From Ornithorhynchus anatinus (taxonomy: Eukaryota; Chordata; Mammalia; Monotremata; Ornithorhynchidae): a stretch of 64,000 nt of DNA. Shown here in pieces: positions 32,076 through 43,998 of the stretch (positions are counted from its first letter, which is position 1; every line of letters starts with the position of its first letter). The position numbers and the translations under genes were made by a program. Below the pieces are notes generated by a model, which made no database searches, was not told the DNA's origin, and saw nothing but the letters and a program-made list of their open reading frames with translations. The DNA lies in assembly GCF_004115215.2 (NCBI RefSeq), contig NC_041751.1, forward strand, positions 33,185,958 through 33,249,957, written 5' to 3'.

Positions 32076-34502
32076 CTCCGATCGTGGCATTTCAGGGGTT
32101 TCAGTATTAAATCTGAGGCTTCTAGAGAAGTAGTGTGGCTCAGTGGATGGAACACGGGCTTGGGAATCAGAGAGACGTGGGTTCTAATCCCTATTCTGTC
32201 ACTTATCTGCTGCATGGCCTTGGTCAAATCACTTCACTTCTCTCGGCCTCAATTCCCTCTTCAGTAAAATGGGGATTAAGGCTGTGGGACCTGAGCTGTT
32301 TCCAACCTGATTATCTTGTATCTTGCCCCGTGTTTAGTATGGTGCCAGGCACATAGTAAGTGCTTAACAAATAGCATTTAGAAAACCCCCCGACACACAC
32401 CCGACTCCTCTCACTCATCTGCTTTCTCCCGACCGCTTCCTCCTGGAATCCTGCCTGCAACTCCCTTCCCACTCCTATCCGACAGACCGCCACCCTCCCC
32501 GGCCAAAATCTCCACTTTGAAAATCACATCTCCTCTAGAAAGCCTTCTCTGACTGCTCAACTTCTTTCACCTCCCCACGTGATTCTCCTTCCCTCCGGTG
32601 TCTTGTCTTCATATCCACTAAAGCACTCTGATACTCACCCCGCTCCAACAGTATTTATGTGCACCAATCGGTGGTATTTATTGAGCGCCCTACATTCCAA
32701 TCCCAGCTCACCCACTTTTCAGCTGTGTTATCTTGGGTAACTCTCTTATCTTTTCTGCGTCTCAGTGCCCTCATCTGCAGAATGGGGACTTAATACCCGT
32801 TCCCCCTTTAGACTGTGAGCCACTTGAGGGATCTAATGATCTTGTATCTACCCCAGCACTCGGCACAGTGCCAGGTACATAGTAAGTGCCTAACAATTTC
32901 CGTTATTATTCTTATTATTCTTGAGAGAAAGTACAGCGCAACGGAATTGGCAGACACACTCCCTGCATTCAAGCAACTTACAGTCTAGAGGGGGGAAAAC
33001 GGGCATTAATATAAATAAATTATAAATATGAACATACAAGCTGTGGGACTGAGGGTGGGGTGAATATCAAGTGCTTAAAGGGCAACAATAACTGTGGTAT
33101 TTGTTAACGGTAAATGTGGTATGTGCCAGGCACTGTGCTAAGCACTGAGGCAGATATGAGGTAACTGGGTTGGACCCGGTCCCTGTTCCACATGGGGCTC
33201 ACCACCTTAATCCCCATTTTAAAGATGCGGTAACTGAGGCACGGAGAAGTGAAGTGACTTGGCCCAGATCAAACAGCAGGCATGAGGCAGAGCTGGGATT
33301 AGAACCCACGTCCTTCTGACTCCCAGGCCCGTGCTCTATCCACTAAGCCACCCTGCTTCTGATGAGATCCAAGTGCAGAGCTGAGGCAGAAGGGAGGGGG
33401 AATTGGGGGAAAGAGGGCTTAAGGGGGGAAGACTTCTTGGGGAAGACGTGATTGTAATAAGGCTTGGAAGGTGGGAGAGTGGTGATCTGGCAAATTTGGA
33501 GCGGGAGGAAGGTCGGTTCAAAGGGAGGAGGTGGGAAAGGGGTTAGTGGCAAGTTCGGGTCACTGTGAGTAAGCTGGCACTCGCAGAGCAAAACGGGTGG
33601 GCTGGTCTGAAGTAGGAGCTCAGTGATGATGATGGTATTTGGTAACAGCAGATAGGATAAGTGATTGCATTAGCCTGGTAGCCGTTTGGATGGAGAGGAA
33701 AGGGAGGATTGTAACACTGCCGTGAAGGTGGGGCCGACGGGATTGAGTGACGGTGTGAATACGGGGGTTGAATGAGACAGAGGAGTCAGGGATAATGCCA
33801 AGGTTATGAGCTCGTGAGAAAGGAAGGATGGTGGTGACGTCTGGGTGATGGCAGAGTGAGAAGGAGGACGGGGGTGTGGGTGGGAAGATAAGGAGCTCTC
33901 TTTCGAACATTTCACTCGCTTTGCTCCTCTAATGCCAACCTACTCACTGTCCCTCCATCTCATCTGTCTCGCCACTGACCTCTTGCCCGCCCACCTCCTG
34001 CCTCTGGCCTGGAACCTCCTCCCCCTCCTTTTATGCCAGACCGCCACCTCCCCACCTTCAGAGTCTTATTAAAAGCCCGTCTCCTCCAAGGGGTCTTCCC
34101 TGATTAAGGGCTCAATTCTCCTACTCCCTCTCCCTTTAATGTTGTCTTTGCGCTTGTCTCTACGTCTTTGAGCTGTTGCTATTCACCCCACCCTCTGCCC
34201 CACGGCACTTCTGTCCCTAGCCTTGATTTATTCATTTATATTAATCTCCGTCCCCCACTCAAGACTGAAGATTAAGTGTGGGCAGAAAACACGTCAGCCC
34301 ACTCTGTTAAAGGGTACCCTGCCACATGCTTAGCACTGCTCTGCACACTATAAGCACTCAATTAAAACCACTGATTGACTGATAGACTCTCTGAATATGT
34401 ATTCAAAGAACTTTCTTTGCCTCTCTCTTCATTTCTCCAACTTCTTCATCCCAGATTGTTCTACAGGAAACCTCCGCTGGTTCTAACTGACAGGTCGAGT
34501 GG

Positions 34503-35432
34503 ATGAAGGCCACCGAGCTCTCCTTCGGGTTGGCGTTTCTATTACAGATCGGCATCGGGATCTCGGTGAATCTATTCCTCGTCCTCTTTTATTCCAGCAC
34601 GGTCACTGCCAGCCGCAAGTCCAGCCCCTCAGACTTGATCCTCATCCATCTGGCCTTCTCCAACGCCGTCATCCTCCTCACCTTTGGACTCCCGGAGACC
34701 CTGTCGGCTTGGGGACTGAGAAATTTCCTCAGCGACGGCGGATGTAAAATCCTCATGTACGTGTACAGGGTGGCCCGGGGCCTGTCCATCTGCAGCACCT
34801 GCCTCCTGAGCGTCTTCCAGGCCGTCACCATCAGTCCCGGCACCTCCCGGTGGGCCCGGATCAAAGCCAGGCTGCCCGGGTGCGTCCTTCCCTCCTGCCT
34901 CCTGTCCTGGGGTCTCAGTCTGCTCGTAGATTTAGACACCCCGTTTAACATCACGGGCCCTCGGAACAGCAGCGTCGTCAGAATCATGTTGGATCTCAAA
35001 TATTGTTCGAAGGTCAGTGAGAGCGCGGAAACCACCCTGCTCATCGCCGTCGTGCTGTCCCTCCGCGATCTGTTCTTCGTGGGGCTCATGAGCTTGGCCA
35101 GCGGCTACATGGTGTTTGTCCTGCACAGGCACCACCGGCGGGTCCGACACCTCCACGGGCCCGGACGCTCCCCCGGCGAGATGCCCGAGGTCCGGGCGGC
35201 CAAGAGGGTGGTGGCCCTGGTCACCCTCTACGTCCTCCTCTACGGGCGACATTCCATCATGCTGAGTGTCATTCTCAACCAGAAGGAAAAGTCTCCTTTG
35301 CTGACGAGCAGCCACCTGGTGTTTTCAATTGCCTTCTCCTCCGTGAGTCCGCTCCTGATGCTTCACAGCGACCGCAGAATAAGGACAATCTGGAAAAGGG
35401 AATCCGTTGGTTCCCGTGTGAATTCCTCATAG
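34503..35432 (+). CDS. Vomeronasal type-1 receptor, gene 5
   Basis: Intact 309-residue V1R. The second residue is Lys (MKATELS), so the N-terminal NAT sequon of genes 3, 4 and 8 is lost; NIT and NSS in the second extracellular loop remain. TM5 text is ETTLLIAVVLSLRDLFFVG and TM6 has LYGRHSIMLSVILNQ. The start lies 36 bases after the acceptor ctacag (34461-34466). The protein is identical to gene 6, residue for residue. I find three silent base differences between the two coding exons (ctc/ctt Leu, gcg/gca Ala, att/atc Ile). This indicates a very recent duplication, conversion, or an assembly duplicate. Confidence 0.95.
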   Translation: MKATELSFGLAFLLQIGIGISVNLFLVLFYSSTVTASRKSSPSDLILIHLAFSNAVILLTFGLPETLSAWGLRNFLSDGGCKILMYVYRVARGLSICSTCLLSVFQAVTISPGTSRWARIKARLPGCVLPSCLLSWGLSLLVDLDTPFNITGPRNSSVVRIMLDLKYCSKVSESAETTLLIAVVLSLRDLFFVGLMSLASGYMVFVLHRHHRRVRHLHGPGRSPGEMPEVRAAKRVVALVTLYVLLYGRHSIMLSVILNQKEKSPLLTSSHLVFSIAFSSVSPLLMLHSDRRIRTIWKRESVGSRVNSS

Positions 35433-36079
35433 AATTCCAGAGAAGCTGCCTGCCTTCCCAAAGAGAATCCCTTGTGGAATTCCAGAGGGGACCAGATATC
35501 CCGATTTGGGGAGCACCGTGCTGTTGTTGGGGGTTCTGGCCCGGGTCCCACAGCCCCGCTGGCTCTCCCATAATGGCTCCCTGCCTACAGCGGCTGTCCT
35601 GCCCTTGCCCAGTTCCACACATGCGAGAAACTCCCTCTACCAACCTGGAAGAAGCATCATCATCGTCATCTAATATTTGTGAATATAAATTTGCCTCAAA
35701 CAGAGACTCCTCACCATCAGATTTAAAGCGCTCGATCACCTGGCTCGCTTGTAGCTCATCTAGCTACTCTCCTCTTTATGGCGCGGCCCACGAACCTTGC
35801 TCTTCCATCGCTAACCTGGACTGGAAGCACCTTGTGGGCAGGGAATGTGTCTGTTTATTGTTATAATGTACTCTCCAAAGCGGTCGATACGGTACTCTGC
35901 ACAGTAAGCACTTAATAAATATAACGGACTGAATGACTGAGCGTCTCTGTTGTATTGTACTCTCCCAAACGTTTAATACAGTGCTCGGGGAATGTGTGTG
36001 TTATATGGTACTCTCCCAAGAGCTTAGTACAGAGCTCTGCACACAGCAAGCACTCAATAAACGCCATCGTATTGCCACC

Positions 36080-36375
36080 TTTCGCCAGTGGTTTCTCTGA
36101 TGAACAACCAGCAGCGGGTAATTTTAGCGGGACTCGGGGTTTGGTGGGATGAGGGGGAATCCGGTTATTTCCAGGGTATCCCTGCAGGCCCGTCACACCG
36201 GATTAATGCTCACAGATCTACACACCTACTAATCGTCCCCCGAGGGAGGGGGAGAGATGAGAAGAGCAGCTGTTAAATGCTGCCTCCGACGTATCCTACC
36301 CGAGTCGGGCTCCCCGTGAACTTCCCTCCCGGACAGCATGACCACTGGAGAATCGTGAGTAGGATAAAATCATCT
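36080..36375 (+). promoter_or_regulatory. V1R upstream module E6 of gene 6
   Basis: Same as E5 base for base as far as I compared. Olf/EBF-like core at 36238-36247, TATA-like GTTAAATGC, donor GTGAGTAGG at 36355. The implied intron is 36355-38742. Confidence 0.7.
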
Positions 36376-38778
36376 CTCCGATCGTGGCATTTCAGGGGTT
36401 TCAGTATTAAATCTGAGGCTTCTAGAGAAGTAGTGTGGCTCAGTGGATGGAACACGGGCTTGGGAATCAGAGGGATGTGAGTTCTAATTCCTCTTCTGTC
36501 ACTTCTCTGCTGCATGGCCTTGGTCAAACCACTTCACTTCTTTTGGCCTCAGTTCCCTCTTCTGAAAAATGGGGATTAAGGCTGTGGGACCTGAGCTGTT
36601 TCCAACCTGATTATCTTGTATCTTGCCCCGTGTTTAGTATGGTGCCAGGCACATAGTAAGTGCTTAACAAATAGCATTTAGAAAACCCCCCGACACACAC
36701 CCGACTCCTCTCACTCATCTGCTTTCTCCCGACCGCTTCCTCCTGGAATCCTGCCTGCAACTCCCTTCCCACTCCTATCCGACAGACCGCCACCCTCCCC
36801 GGCCAAAATCTCCACTTTGAAAATCATATCTCTTCTAGAAAGCCTTCTCTGACTGCTCAACTTCTTTCACCTCCCCACGTGATTCTCCTTCCCTCCGGTG
36901 TCTTGTCTTCATATCCACTAAAGCACTCTGATACTCACCCCGCTCCAACAGTATTTATGTGCACCAATCGGTGGTATTTATTGAGCCCCCTACATTACAA
37001 TCCCAGCTCACCCACTTTTCAGCTGTGTTATCTTGGGTAACTCTCTTATCTTTTCTGCGTCTCAGTGCCCTCATCTGCAGAATGGGGACTTAATACCCGT
37101 TCCCCCTTTAGACTGTGAGCCACTTGAGGGATCTAATGATCTTGTATCTACCCCAGCACTCGGCACAGTGCCAGGTACATAGTAAGTGCCTAACAATTTC
37201 CGTTATTATTCTTATTATTCTTGAGAGAAAGTACAGCGCAACGGAATTGGCAGACACACTCCCTGCATTCAAGCAACTTACAGTCTAGAGGGGGGAAAAC
37301 GGGCATTAATATAAATAAATTATAAATATGAACATACAAGCTGTGGGACTGAGGGTGGGGTGAATATCAAGTGCTTAAAGGGCAACAATAACTGTGGTAT
37401 TTGTTAACGGTAAATGTGGTATGTGCCAGGCACTGTGCTAAGCACTGAGGCAGATATGAGGTAACTGGGTTGGACCCGGTCCCTGTTCCACATGGGGCTC
37501 ACCACCTTAATCCCCATTTTAAAGATGCGGTAACTGAGGCACGGAGAAGTGAAGTGACTTGGCCCAGATCAAACAGCAGGCATGAGGCAGAGCTGGGATT
37601 AGAACCCACGTCCTTCTGACTCCCAGGCCCGTGCTCTATCCACTAAGCCACCCTGCTTCTGATGAGATCCAAGTGCAGAGCTGAGGCAGAAGGGAGGGGG
37701 AATTGGGGGAAAGAGGGCTTAAGGGGGGAAGACTTCTTGGGGAAGACGTGATTGTAATAAGGCTTGGAAGGTGGGAGAGTGGTGATCTGGCAAATTTGGA
37801 GCGGGAGGAAGGTCGGTTCAAAGGGAGGAGGTGGGAAAGGGGTTAGTGGCAAGTTCGGGTCACTGTGAGTAAGCTGGCACTCGCAGAGCAAAACGGGTGG
37901 GCTGGTCTGAAGTAGGAGCTCAGTGATGATGATGGTATTTGGTAACAGCAGATAGGATAAGTGATTGCATTAGCCTGGTAGCCGTTTGGATGGAGAGGAA
38001 AGGGAGGATTGTAACACTGCCGTGAAGGTGGGGCCGACGGGATTGAGTGACGGTGTGAATACGGGGGTTGAATGAGACAGAGGAGTCAGGGATAATGCCA
38101 AGGTTATGAGCTCGTGAGAAAGGAAGGATGGTGGTGACGTCTGGGTGATGGCAGAGTGAGAAGGAGGACGGGGGTGTGGGTGGGAAGATAAGGAGCTCTC
38201 TTTCGAACATTTCACTCGCTTTGCTCCTCTAATGCCAACCTACTCACTGTCCCTCCATCTCATCTGTCTCGCCACTGACCTCTTGCCCGCCCACCTCCTG
38301 CCTCTGGCCTGGAACCTCCTCCCCCTCCTTTTATGCCAGACCGCCACCTCCCCACCTTCAGAGTCTTATTAAAAGCCCGTCTCCTCCAAGGGGTCTTCCC
38401 TGATTAAGGGCTCAATTCTCCTACTCCCTCTCCCTTTAATGTCGCCTTTGCGCTTGTCTCTACGTCTTTGAGCTGTTGCTATTCACCCCACCCTCTGCCC
38501 CACGGCACTTCTGTCCCTAGCCTTGATTTATTCATTTATATTAATCTCCGTCTCCCACTCAAGATTGAAGATTAAATGTGGGCCGAAAACACGTCTGCCA
38601 CATGCTTAGCACTGCTCTGCACACTATAAGCACTCAATTAAAACCACTGATTGACTGATAGACTCTCTGAATATGTATTCAAAGAACTTTCTTTGCCTCT
38701 CTCTTCATTTCTCCAACTTCTTCATCCCAGATTGTTCTACAGGAAACCTCCGCTGGTTCTAACTGACAGGTCGAGTGG

Positions 38779-39708
38779 ATGAAGGCCACCGAGCTCTCCT
38801 TCGGGTTGGCGTTTCTATTACAGATCGGCATCGGGATCTCGGTGAATCTATTCCTCGTCCTCTTTTATTCCAGCACGGTCACTGCCAGCCGCAAGTCCAG
38901 CCCCTCAGACTTGATCCTCATCCATCTGGCCTTCTCCAACGCCGTCATCCTCCTCACCTTTGGACTCCCGGAGACCCTGTCGGCTTGGGGACTGAGAAAT
39001 TTCCTCAGCGACGGCGGATGTAAAATCCTCATGTACGTGTACAGGGTGGCCCGGGGCCTGTCCATCTGCAGCACCTGCCTCCTGAGCGTCTTCCAGGCCG
39101 TCACCATCAGTCCCGGCACCTCCCGGTGGGCCCGGATCAAAGCCAGGCTGCCCGGGTGCGTCCTTCCCTCCTGCCTCCTGTCCTGGGGTCTCAGTCTGCT
39201 CGTAGATTTAGACACCCCGTTTAACATCACGGGCCCTCGGAACAGCAGCGTCGTCAGAATCATGTTGGATCTTAAATATTGTTCGAAGGTCAGTGAGAGC
39301 GCAGAAACCACCCTGCTCATCGCCGTCGTGCTGTCCCTCCGCGATCTGTTCTTCGTGGGGCTCATGAGCTTGGCCAGCGGCTACATGGTGTTTGTCCTGC
39401 ACAGGCACCACCGGCGGGTCCGACACCTCCACGGGCCCGGACGCTCCCCCGGCGAGATGCCCGAGGTCCGGGCGGCCAAGAGGGTGGTGGCCCTGGTCAC
39501 CCTCTACGTCCTCCTCTACGGGCGACATTCCATCATGCTGAGTGTCATTCTCAACCAGAAGGAAAAGTCTCCTTTGCTGACGAGCAGCCACCTGGTGTTT
39601 TCAATCGCCTTCTCCTCCGTGAGTCCGCTCCTGATGCTTCACAGCGACCGCAGAATAAGGACAATCTGGAAAAGGGAATCCGTTGGTTCCCGTGTGAATT
39701 CCTCATAG
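38779..39708 (+). CDS. Vomeronasal type-1 receptor, gene 6
   Basis: Intact 309-residue V1R identical in protein sequence to gene 5, including MKATELS at the N-terminus, NITGPRNSS in ECL2 and RVNSS at the C-terminus. The predicted acceptor ctacag ends at 38742 and gives the usual 36-base leader. Only silent differences separate the coding exon from gene 5, while flanks are also nearly unchanged. The two genes should detect the same ligand and differ at most in expression. Confidence 0.95.
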   Translation: MKATELSFGLAFLLQIGIGISVNLFLVLFYSSTVTASRKSSPSDLILIHLAFSNAVILLTFGLPETLSAWGLRNFLSDGGCKILMYVYRVARGLSICSTCLLSVFQAVTISPGTSRWARIKARLPGCVLPSCLLSWGLSLLVDLDTPFNITGPRNSSVVRIMLDLKYCSKVSESAETTLLIAVVLSLRDLFFVGLMSLASGYMVFVLHRHHRRVRHLHGPGRSPGEMPEVRAAKRVVALVTLYVLLYGRHSIMLSVILNQKEKSPLLTSSHLVFSIAFSSVSPLLMLHSDRRIRTIWKRESVGSRVNSS

Positions 39709-42700
39709 AATTCCAGAGAAGCTGCCTGCCTTCCCAAAGAGAATCCCTTGTGGAATTCCAGAGGGGACCAGATATGCCGATTTGGGGAGCACCGTGCTGT
39801 TGTTGGGGGTTCTGGCCCGGGTCCCACAGCCCCGCTGGCTCTCCCATAATGGCTCCCTGCTAACAGCGGCTGTCCTGCCCTTGCCCAGTTCCACACATGC
39901 GAGAAACTCCCTCTACCAACCTGGAAGAAGCATCATCATCGTCATCTAATATTTGTGAATATAAATTTGCCTCAAACAGAGACTCCTCACCATCAGATTT
40001 AAAGCGCTCGATCACCTGGCTCGCTTGTAGCTCATCTAGCTACTCTCCTCTTTATGGCGCGGCCCACGAACCTTGCTCTTCCATCGCTAACCTGGACTGG
40101 AAGCACCTTGTGGGCAGGGAATGTGTCTGTTTATTGTTATAATGTACTCTCCAAAGCGGTCGATACGGTACTCTGCACAGTAAGCACTTAATAAATATAA
40201 CGGACTGAATGACTGAGCGTCTCTGTTGTATTGTACTCTCCCAAATGTTTAATACAGTGCTCAGGGAATGTGTGTGTTATATGGTACTCTCCCAAGAGCT
40301 TAGTACAGAGCTCTGCACACAGCAAGCACTCAATAAATGCCATTGTATTGCCACCTTTCGCCAGTGGTTTCTCTGATGAACAACCAGCAGCGGGTAATTT
40401 TAGCGGGACTCGGGGTTTGGTGGGATGAGGGGGAATCCGGTTATTTCCAGGGTATCCCTGCAGGCCCGTCACACCGGATTAATGCTCACAGATCTACACA
40501 CATACTCATCGTCCCCCGAGGGAGGGGGAGAGATGAGAAGAGCAGCTGATAAATGCTGCCTCCGACGTATCCTACCCGAGTCGGGCTCCCCGTGAACTTC
40601 CCTCCCGGACAGCATGACCACTGGAGAATCGTGAGTAGGATAAAATCATCTCTCCGATCGTGGCATTTCAGGGGTTACAGTATTAAATCTGAGGCTTCTA
40701 GAGAAGTAGTGTGGCTCAGTGGATGGAACACGGGCTTGGGAATCAGAGGGATGTGAGTTCTAATTCCTCTTCTGTCACTTCTCTGCTGCATGGCCTTGGT
40801 CAAACCACTTCACTTCTTTTGGCCTCAGTTCCCTCTTCTGAAAAATGGGGATTAAGGCTGTGGGACCTGAGCTGTTTCCAACCTGATTATCTTGTATCTT
40901 GCCCCGTGTTTAGTATGGTGCCAGGCACATAGTAAGTGCTTAACAAATAGCATTTAGAAAACCCCCCGACACACACCCGACTCCTCTCACTCATCTGCTT
41001 TCTCCCGACCGCTTCCTCCTGGAATCCTGCCTGCAACTCCCTTCCCACTCCTATCCGACAGACCGCCACCTTCCCCGGCCAAAATCTCCACTTTGAAAAT
41101 CACATCTCCTCTAGAAAGCCTTCTCTGACTGCTCAACTTCTTTCACCTCCCCACGTGATTCTCCTTCCCTCCGGTGTCTTGTCTTCATATCCACTAAAGC
41201 ACTCTGATACTCACCCCGCTCCAACAGTATTTATGTGCACCAATCAGTGGTATTTATTGAGCGCCCTACATTCTAATCCCAGCTCACCCACTTTTCAGCT
41301 GTATTATCTTGGGTAACTCTCTTATCTTTTCTGCGTCTCAGTTCCCTCATCTGAAGAATGGGGACTTAATACCCGTTCCCCCTTCTCCTTAGACCTGTGA
41401 GCCACTTGAGGGATCTAATGATCTTGTATCTACCCCAGCACTCAGTACAGTGCCAGGTACATAGTAAGTGCTTAACAATTTCCCTTATTATTCTTGAGAG
41501 AAAGTACAGCGCAACGGAATTGGCAGACACATTCCCTGCATTCAAGCAACTTACAGTCTAGAGGGGGGAAAACGGGCATTAATATAAATAAATTGTAAAT
41601 ATGAACATACAAGCTGTGGGACTGAGGGTGGGATGAATATCAAGCGCTGAAAGGGCAACAATAACTGTGGTATTTGTTAACTGTAATTGTGGTATGTGCC
41701 AGGCACTGTGCACTGAGGTAGATGTGAGGCAAGTGGGTTGGACACGGTCCCTGCAAGGGACTCTCGGTCTTAATCCCCATTTTAAAGATGTGGTAACTGA
41801 GGCACAGAGAAGTGAAGTGACTTGGCCCAGATCAAACAGCAGACATGAGACAGAGCTGAGATTAGAGCCCACGTCCTTCTGACTCCCAGGCCCGTGCTCC
41901 AGCCGCTAAGCCACCCTGCTTCTGATGAGATCCAAGTGCAGAGCTGAGGCAGAAGGGAGGGGGAATTGGGGGAAAGAGGGCTTAATGGGGGAAGACCTCT
42001 TGAGGAAGAGATGATTGTAATAAGGCTTGGAAGTTGGGAGAGCGGTGATCTGGTGTATTTGGAGGGGAGGGGAGGTCCAGGTCAAAGGGAGGAGGTGGGA
42101 GAGGGGTTAGTGGTGAGGTTGGGTCACAGTGAGTAAACTGGCACTCGCAGAGCAAAACGGGTGGGCTGGTGTGAAGTAGGAGCTCAGTGATGATGATGGT
42201 ATTTGGTAACAGCAGATAGGTTAAGTGATTGCATTAGCCTGGTAGCCGTTTGGATGGAGAGGAAAGGGAATATTGTAACACTGCCGAAAAGGTGGGGCCG
42301 ACGGGATTGAGTGACGGTGTGAATACGGGGGTTGAATGAGACAGAGGAGTCAGGGATAATGCCAAGGTTATGAGCTCGTGAGAAAGGAAGGATGGTGGTG
42401 ACATCTGCGGTGATGGCAGAGTGAGAGGGAGGACGGGGTGTGGGTGGGAAGATAAGGAGCTCTCTTTCGAACATTTCACTCGCTTTGCTCCTCTAATGCC
42501 AACCTACTCACTGTCCCTCCATCTCATCTGTCTCGCCACTGACCTCTTGCCCGCCCACCTCCTGCCTCTGGCCTGGAACTTCCTCCCCCTCCTTTTATGC
42601 CAGACCGCCACCTCCCCACCTTCAGAGTCTTATTAAAAGCCCGTCTCCTCCAAGGGGTCTTCCCTGATTAAGGGCTCAATTCTCCTACTCCCTCTCCCTT

Positions 42701-43068
42701 TAATGTTGCCTTTGCGCTTGTCTCTACGTCTTTGAGCTGTTGCTATTCACCCCACCCTCTGCCCCACGGCACTTCTGTCCCTAGCCTTGATTTATTCATT
42801 TATATTAATCTCCGTCTTCCACTCAAGACTGAAGATTAAGTGTGGGCAGAAAACACGTCCACCCACTCTGTTACAGCATACTCTGCCACATGCTTAGTAC
42901 ACTGCTCTGCACACTATAAGCACTCAACAAGAACCATTGATTGATTGATAGACTCTCTATATCTCTATATATTCAAAGAACTCTCTTTGTCTCTCTCTTC
43001 ATTTCTCCAACTTCTTCATCCCAGATCATTCTATAGAAAACCTCCGCTGGTTTTGATAGGTCGAGTGG
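39709..43068 (+). repeat. Tandem V1R unit 7 up to its coding exon
   Basis: Collinear with units 5 and 6 through the 3' flank, L2 tails, module E7, Mon1 (+) 40706-40960 and L2 pieces. Divergence rises from about 41250 on: an extra ttctcctta segment near 41382 and a shortened antisense Mon1 at 41670-41920. Antisense L2 with ORF2 end at about 42205-42480 and sense L2 3' end at 42485-42940. It shares with units 5 and 6 the loss of about 1.1 kb that is present in units 4 and 8. Confidence 0.8.
40356..40650 (+). promoter_or_regulatory. V1R upstream module E7 of gene 7
   Basis: Module with CCGGATTAATGC at about 40475, CTCATCG (TAAT changed), Olf/EBF-like core at 40514-40523, TATA-like GATAAATGC restored, donor GTGAGTAGG at 40631. 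The implied intron is 40631-43036. Confidence 0.7.
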
Positions 43069-43998
43069 ATGAAGGTCACCGAACTCTCCTTCGGGATGGC
43101 GTTTCTATTACAGATCGGCATCGGGATCTCGGTGAATCTATTCCTCTTCCTTTTTTATTCCCGCACGGTCACTGCCAGCGGCAAGGTCAGCCCCTCAGAC
43201 TTGATCCTCATCCATCTGGCCTTCTCCAACGCCGTCATCCTCCTCAGCTTTGGACTCCCGGAGACCCTGTCGGCTTGGGGACTGAGAAATTTCCTCAGCG
43301 ACGGCGGATGTAAAATCCTCATGTACGTGTACAGGGTGGCCCGGGGCCTGTCCATCTGCAGCACCTGCCTCCTGAGCGTCTTCCAGGCCGTCACCATCAG
43401 TCCCGGCATCTCCCGGTGGGCCCGGATCAAAGCCAGGCTGCCCGGGTGCGTCCTTCCCTCCTGCCTCCTGTCCTGGGGCCTCAGTCTGCTCGTAGATTTA
43501 GACGCCCCGTTCAACATCACGGGCCCTCGGAACAGCAGCGTCATCAGAATCATGTTGGATCTCAAATATTGTTCGAAGGTCAGTGAGAGCGTGGAAACCA
43601 CCCTGCTCATCGCCGTCGTGTTCTCCCTCCGCGATCTGTTCTTCCTGGGGCTCATGAGCGTGGCCAGCGGCTACATGGTGTTTGTCCTGCACAGGCACCA
43701 CCGGCGGGTCCGACACCTGCACGGGCCCGGACGCTCCTCCGGGAAGATGCCCGAGGTCAGGGCGGCCAAGAGGGTCATTGCCCTGGTCACCCTCTACGTC
43801 CTCCTCTACGGGCGACATTCCATCATGCTGAGTGTCATTCTCAACCAGAAGGAAAAGTCTCCTTTGCTGACGAGCAGCCACCTGGTGTTTTCAATCGCCT
43901 TCTCCTCCGTGAGTCCGCTCCTGATGCTTCACAGCGACCGCAGAATAAGGACAATCTGGAAAAGGGAATCCGTTGGTTCCCGTGTGAATTCCTCATAG
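43069..43998 (+). CDS. Vomeronasal type-1 receptor, gene 7
   Basis: Intact 309-residue V1R, MKVTELS at the N-terminus, so no NAT sequon. Private changes include TASGKVSP in the first loop, FFLGLMSVAS in TM5, GRSSGKMPEV in the third intracellular loop and RVIALVTLY in TM6. The C-terminal text SVSPLLMLHSDRRIRTIW and the 3' flank agree with genes 3-6. The leader differs from its neighbours: the acceptor reads ctatag (43031-43036) and the leader is 32 bases because of a small deletion. The AG is retained, so splicing should still be possible. Confidence 0.94.
   Translation: MKVTELSFGMAFLLQIGIGISVNLFLFLFYSRTVTASGKVSPSDLILIHLAFSNAVILLSFGLPETLSAWGLRNFLSDGGCKILMYVYRVARGLSICSTCLLSVFQAVTISPGISRWARIKARLPGCVLPSCLLSWGLSLLVDLDAPFNITGPRNSSVIRIMLDLKYCSKVSESVETTLLIAVVFSLRDLFFLGLMSVASGYMVFVLHRHHRRVRHLHGPGRSSGKMPEVRAAKRVIALVTLYVLLYGRHSIMLSVILNQKEKSPLLTSSHLVFSIAFSSVSPLLMLHSDRRIRTIWKRESVGSRVNSS

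Larger units (their letters stand above)
31133..35432 (+). repeat. Tandem V1R unit 5 (about 4300 bp)
   Basis: From the stop of gene 4 to the stop of gene 5. Matching landmarks recur at +4300 in the next unit up to about 34290. Thereafter the offset is 4276, because about 24 bp (near 34295) is missing from unit 6. Internal order: conserved 3' flank, L2 tails, module E5, Mon1 (+) 32130-32380, L2 fragment, Mon1 (+), antisense L2, antisense Mon1 (33100-33360), antisense L2 with ORF2 end (33640-33915), sense L2 3' end (33920-34375), coding exon. I saw only a handful of differences from unit 6 outside one patch. Confidence 0.85.
35433..39708 (+). repeat. Tandem V1R unit 6 (about 4276 bp)
   Basis: Near-identical copy of unit 5. 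Differences I noticed are a 24-bp deletion near 38595, a few single-base changes (for example in the L2-like segment near 36818-36825 and near 36987-36996), and one dense patch at 36473-36565 that instead matches unit 7. Confidence 0.85.

Noticed and set aside
33620-33915. A possible gene encoding RAHNLGIIPDSSVS-type text, repeated in units 5, 6 and 7
   Set aside because: It is the end of the L2 reverse-transcriptase frame in antisense orientation, copied with the V1R units.
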